A DNA stretch of 64,000 bases from Trichomonas vaginalis G3 (lineage: Eukaryota > Parabasalia > Trichomonadida > Trichomonadidae). A program made the translations under genes and the position numbers. The notes below the pieces were generated by a model, which made no database searches, was not told the origin of the DNA, and was given only the letters and a program-made list of their open reading frames with translations. How positions within the stretch are numbered: position 1 is the stretch's first letter; every line of letters begins with the position of its first letter. The stretch covers positions 19,742,873-19,806,872 of the forward strand of contig NC_067204.1 of NCBI RefSeq assembly GCF_026262505.1, written 5' to 3'. Below, piece after piece: positions 62,810 through 64,000 of the stretch.

Positions 62810-63670
62810 ATGCTTCGGGTTGAAAAACAAAGAACAAAAGTAGCAGATACAAAACCGTTAGACTATATCTTTACAAATGCTGGTAGGACTATTTCAGATG
62901 AAGAAATTTCATCCCGAGCATACAGGTTTGACTATCCAATTCGTTGGCTTCAAAGTCCTTCAGATGCAAAGGCAATAGGATTTAGAAGAGTTTTGTTTTC
63001 AAATAGAACTAACGCATTTATGTTCGCAGTATATTTTCATGGGCAGTATAAAGGTCCTGATGGTCTAATAGACAAATTTGACGAAATGAGAATCTTTACA
63101 GTTCGTTCAGACGAAAGTCTTGAGAAAACTCTAAATGACTTTCAAACTCAAATGAACAAATATTATTGGGAATTTCAAGAAAAATACGACTCTTTACTAA
63201 ATGGAACATACTATCTGAAACTAGAATATGACAAGATGAACTCCACCGTTTCATTTCAAAAGATTGAAATTAACCCTCCAAGAGATACACAGTTTTTATT
63301 TTGGGAAGTAGACAAACGTTCTTGGGCACAATTTCTTCGGTTACTAAACCAGAACGAACCATTACCACCAGATGGTCCATTTCAATTTATACTTCCACCA
63401 GCAGATTTGATGGTTTATAGAAACGTGTTTGACCCTCAAAATGTTATGTGTCATGCAAGTTTCAGTTCAAGCAACAATAGTTTTCTATGTATTGGTAAGG
63501 ACTTTTATGACTTTGCTTCTAAATTCTACGAACCATCTAGTAACAGTTTCTCTGACTTTCAAGTTTGGTTCACAACAAATGGTGTGCAACATATTATTCC
63601 ATTGTACTATGACTTTTATCTCGAATTGTCTTTCATATATAACTACGGAAAAGTGCTGAAAAAGTATTGA
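62810..63670 (+). CDS. 286-aa structural-type protein (MLRV family), copy D
   Basis: Open, starts MLRVEKQRTKVADTKPLDYI. A paralogue of the MLPI gene in the same element: YRFDYPIRWLQSPSDAKAIG and FDPQNVMCHASFSSSNNSFL match its blocks, and the end SFIYNY is shared. The middle differs. Having two related copies could mean two variants of one vertex or fiber-base protein. Copy B has no counterpart. Confidence 0.75.
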   Translation: MLRVEKQRTKVADTKPLDYIFTNAGRTISDEEISSRAYRFDYPIRWLQSPSDAKAIGFRRVLFSNRTNAFMFAVYFHGQYKGPDGLIDKFDEMRIFTVRSDESLEKTLNDFQTQMNKYYWEFQEKYDSLLNGTYYLKLEYDKMNSTVSFQKIEINPPRDTQFLFWEVDKRSWAQFLRLLNQNEPLPPDGPFQFILPPADLMVYRNVFDPQNVMCHASFSSSNNSFLCIGKDFYDFASKFYEPSSNSFSDFQVWFTTNGVQHIIPLYYDFYLELSFIYNYGKVLKKY

Positions 63671-63796
63671 AAAATATAATTTAGGTGAAGATATTAGAAA
63701 ATAACATTTTTTCTAACATCGTAGAAAACTCATGAAAACAATTTATTTTTGACACTTTCACAAAAAACATAAAAAAGTGAAGTTAAACGTTAAGGT
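63671..63796. other. non-coding spacer shared with copy A
   Basis: Matches 15296-15409. It contains TTTTTGACACTTTCACAAAA, which resembles the GTCACTTTT leader motif. Confidence 0.4.
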
Positions 63797-64000
63797 TTAC
63801 TGAACTGGCTGAATGTCGCCTTCTGTAGTTATGTAGAATGGTTGACCCGAGAAGTGGAACAGTGCTCTGAGAATTTGTATAATTCGTGGAATTGGACTCT
63901 CTCTGTTTGGAAGTTGTATCCAAGGACGTTTGTTTAGGAACTTAACAAGAGCTTCTCTTTTGGCGTCCTTTATGTCGTCGTAGGCTGTCCCGTCTGGTAT
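63797..64000 (-). CDS. conserved element protein (MVEVEP type), copy D, cut by window end
   Basis: The C-terminal part of the gene described at 15410-15775. The last residues (QPFYITTEGDIQPVQ) are identical to A, but the part before differs at many positions, making this one of the most divergent genes between copies. It continues beyond the window. Confidence 0.65.
   Translation of the reverse strand: MPDGTAYDDIKDAKREALVKFLNKRPWIQLPNRESPIPRIIQILRALFHFSGQPFYITTEGDIQPVQ

Larger units (their letters stand above)
55353..64000 (+). mobile_element. Maverick/Polinton copy D (left part only; runs off the window)
   Basis: Starts with an A-run and GGTAGTGGGGCTTCCAGGCA, the same end as A and B. The first genes (methyltransferase to fiber) are open. 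From the integrase on, several parts are broken, roughly ten breaks within the window. The polymerase is represented only by its N-terminal part, so this copy looks non-autonomous. It carries an intact HNH gene that B lacks. Confidence 0.85.

Overview
The window is AT-rich eukaryotic DNA that is almost entirely made of three copies of one large Maverick/Polinton element, plus a small strip of host DNA. I infer a parabasalid, most likely Trichomonas vaginalis or a close relative. The reasons are: very large Mavericks making up most of the sequence; genes without visible introns and with very short spacers; a Dam-type adenine methyltransferase inside the element (T. vaginalis carries N6-methyladenine DNA and Dam-like enzymes); and a host gene whose stop codon overlaps TAAA, as in the UAAA poly(A) signal described in T. 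vaginalis. No search was run, so the species call is an inference.

Layout. Copy A runs from 221 to 27751 in + orientation, with the 6-bp target duplication TTAATC at 215-220 and 27752-27757. Two smaller elements are inserted in it: one of about 1.2 kb (588-1822) holding a tandem array of hairpins, and a foldback element of 2.1 kb (12918-15041). The first ~12 kb of A differs from the other copies mostly by small length differences, which looks as much like unpolished long-read sequence as like old age. Copy B runs from 28630 to 53094 in the opposite orientation, with target duplication TACCGT, and sits inside one arm of a long palindromic repeat (about 27905-28629 plus 53095-53635). Host DNA follows, with one clear gene (54244-55089, an Arb2/FAM172-type alpha/beta-hydrolase-like protein). 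Copy D starts at 55353 in the same orientation as A and runs off the window end.

Gene order in the element, read from its methyltransferase end, is: Dam-like methyltransferase, 43-aa membrane microprotein, 120-aa protein, amphipathic 80-aa protein, a 282-aa protein on the opposite strand, a phage-type fiber, retroviral-like integrase, glycine-rich 130-aa protein, two small proteins, family B DNA polymerase, an exchangeable segment (HNH endonuclease plus a second copy of the 282-aa family in A and D, a different set of small genes in B), a small-gene block with unusual codon use and a palindromic 21-bp minisatellite, packaging ATPase, two small proteins, SF3 helicase, penton-like protein, small proteins, major capsid protein and a ~1100-aa coiled-coil structural protein. 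This is a virus-like set: integration, protein-primed-type replication, packaging, capsid and attachment. I found no certain cysteine protease.

The copies are young: the methyltransferases of B and D differ at one residue in 272, and most of the capsid half of A and B is nearly identical. All three are nevertheless broken in several genes and are described here as fossils. The most notable points are the phage gp10-like fiber whose middle has been exchanged between copies, the tandem hairpin array, the palindromic minisatellite inside a divergent promoter, 17-18-bp divergent promoters, a DD35D integrase triad, and the exchange of whole gene blocks between copies.
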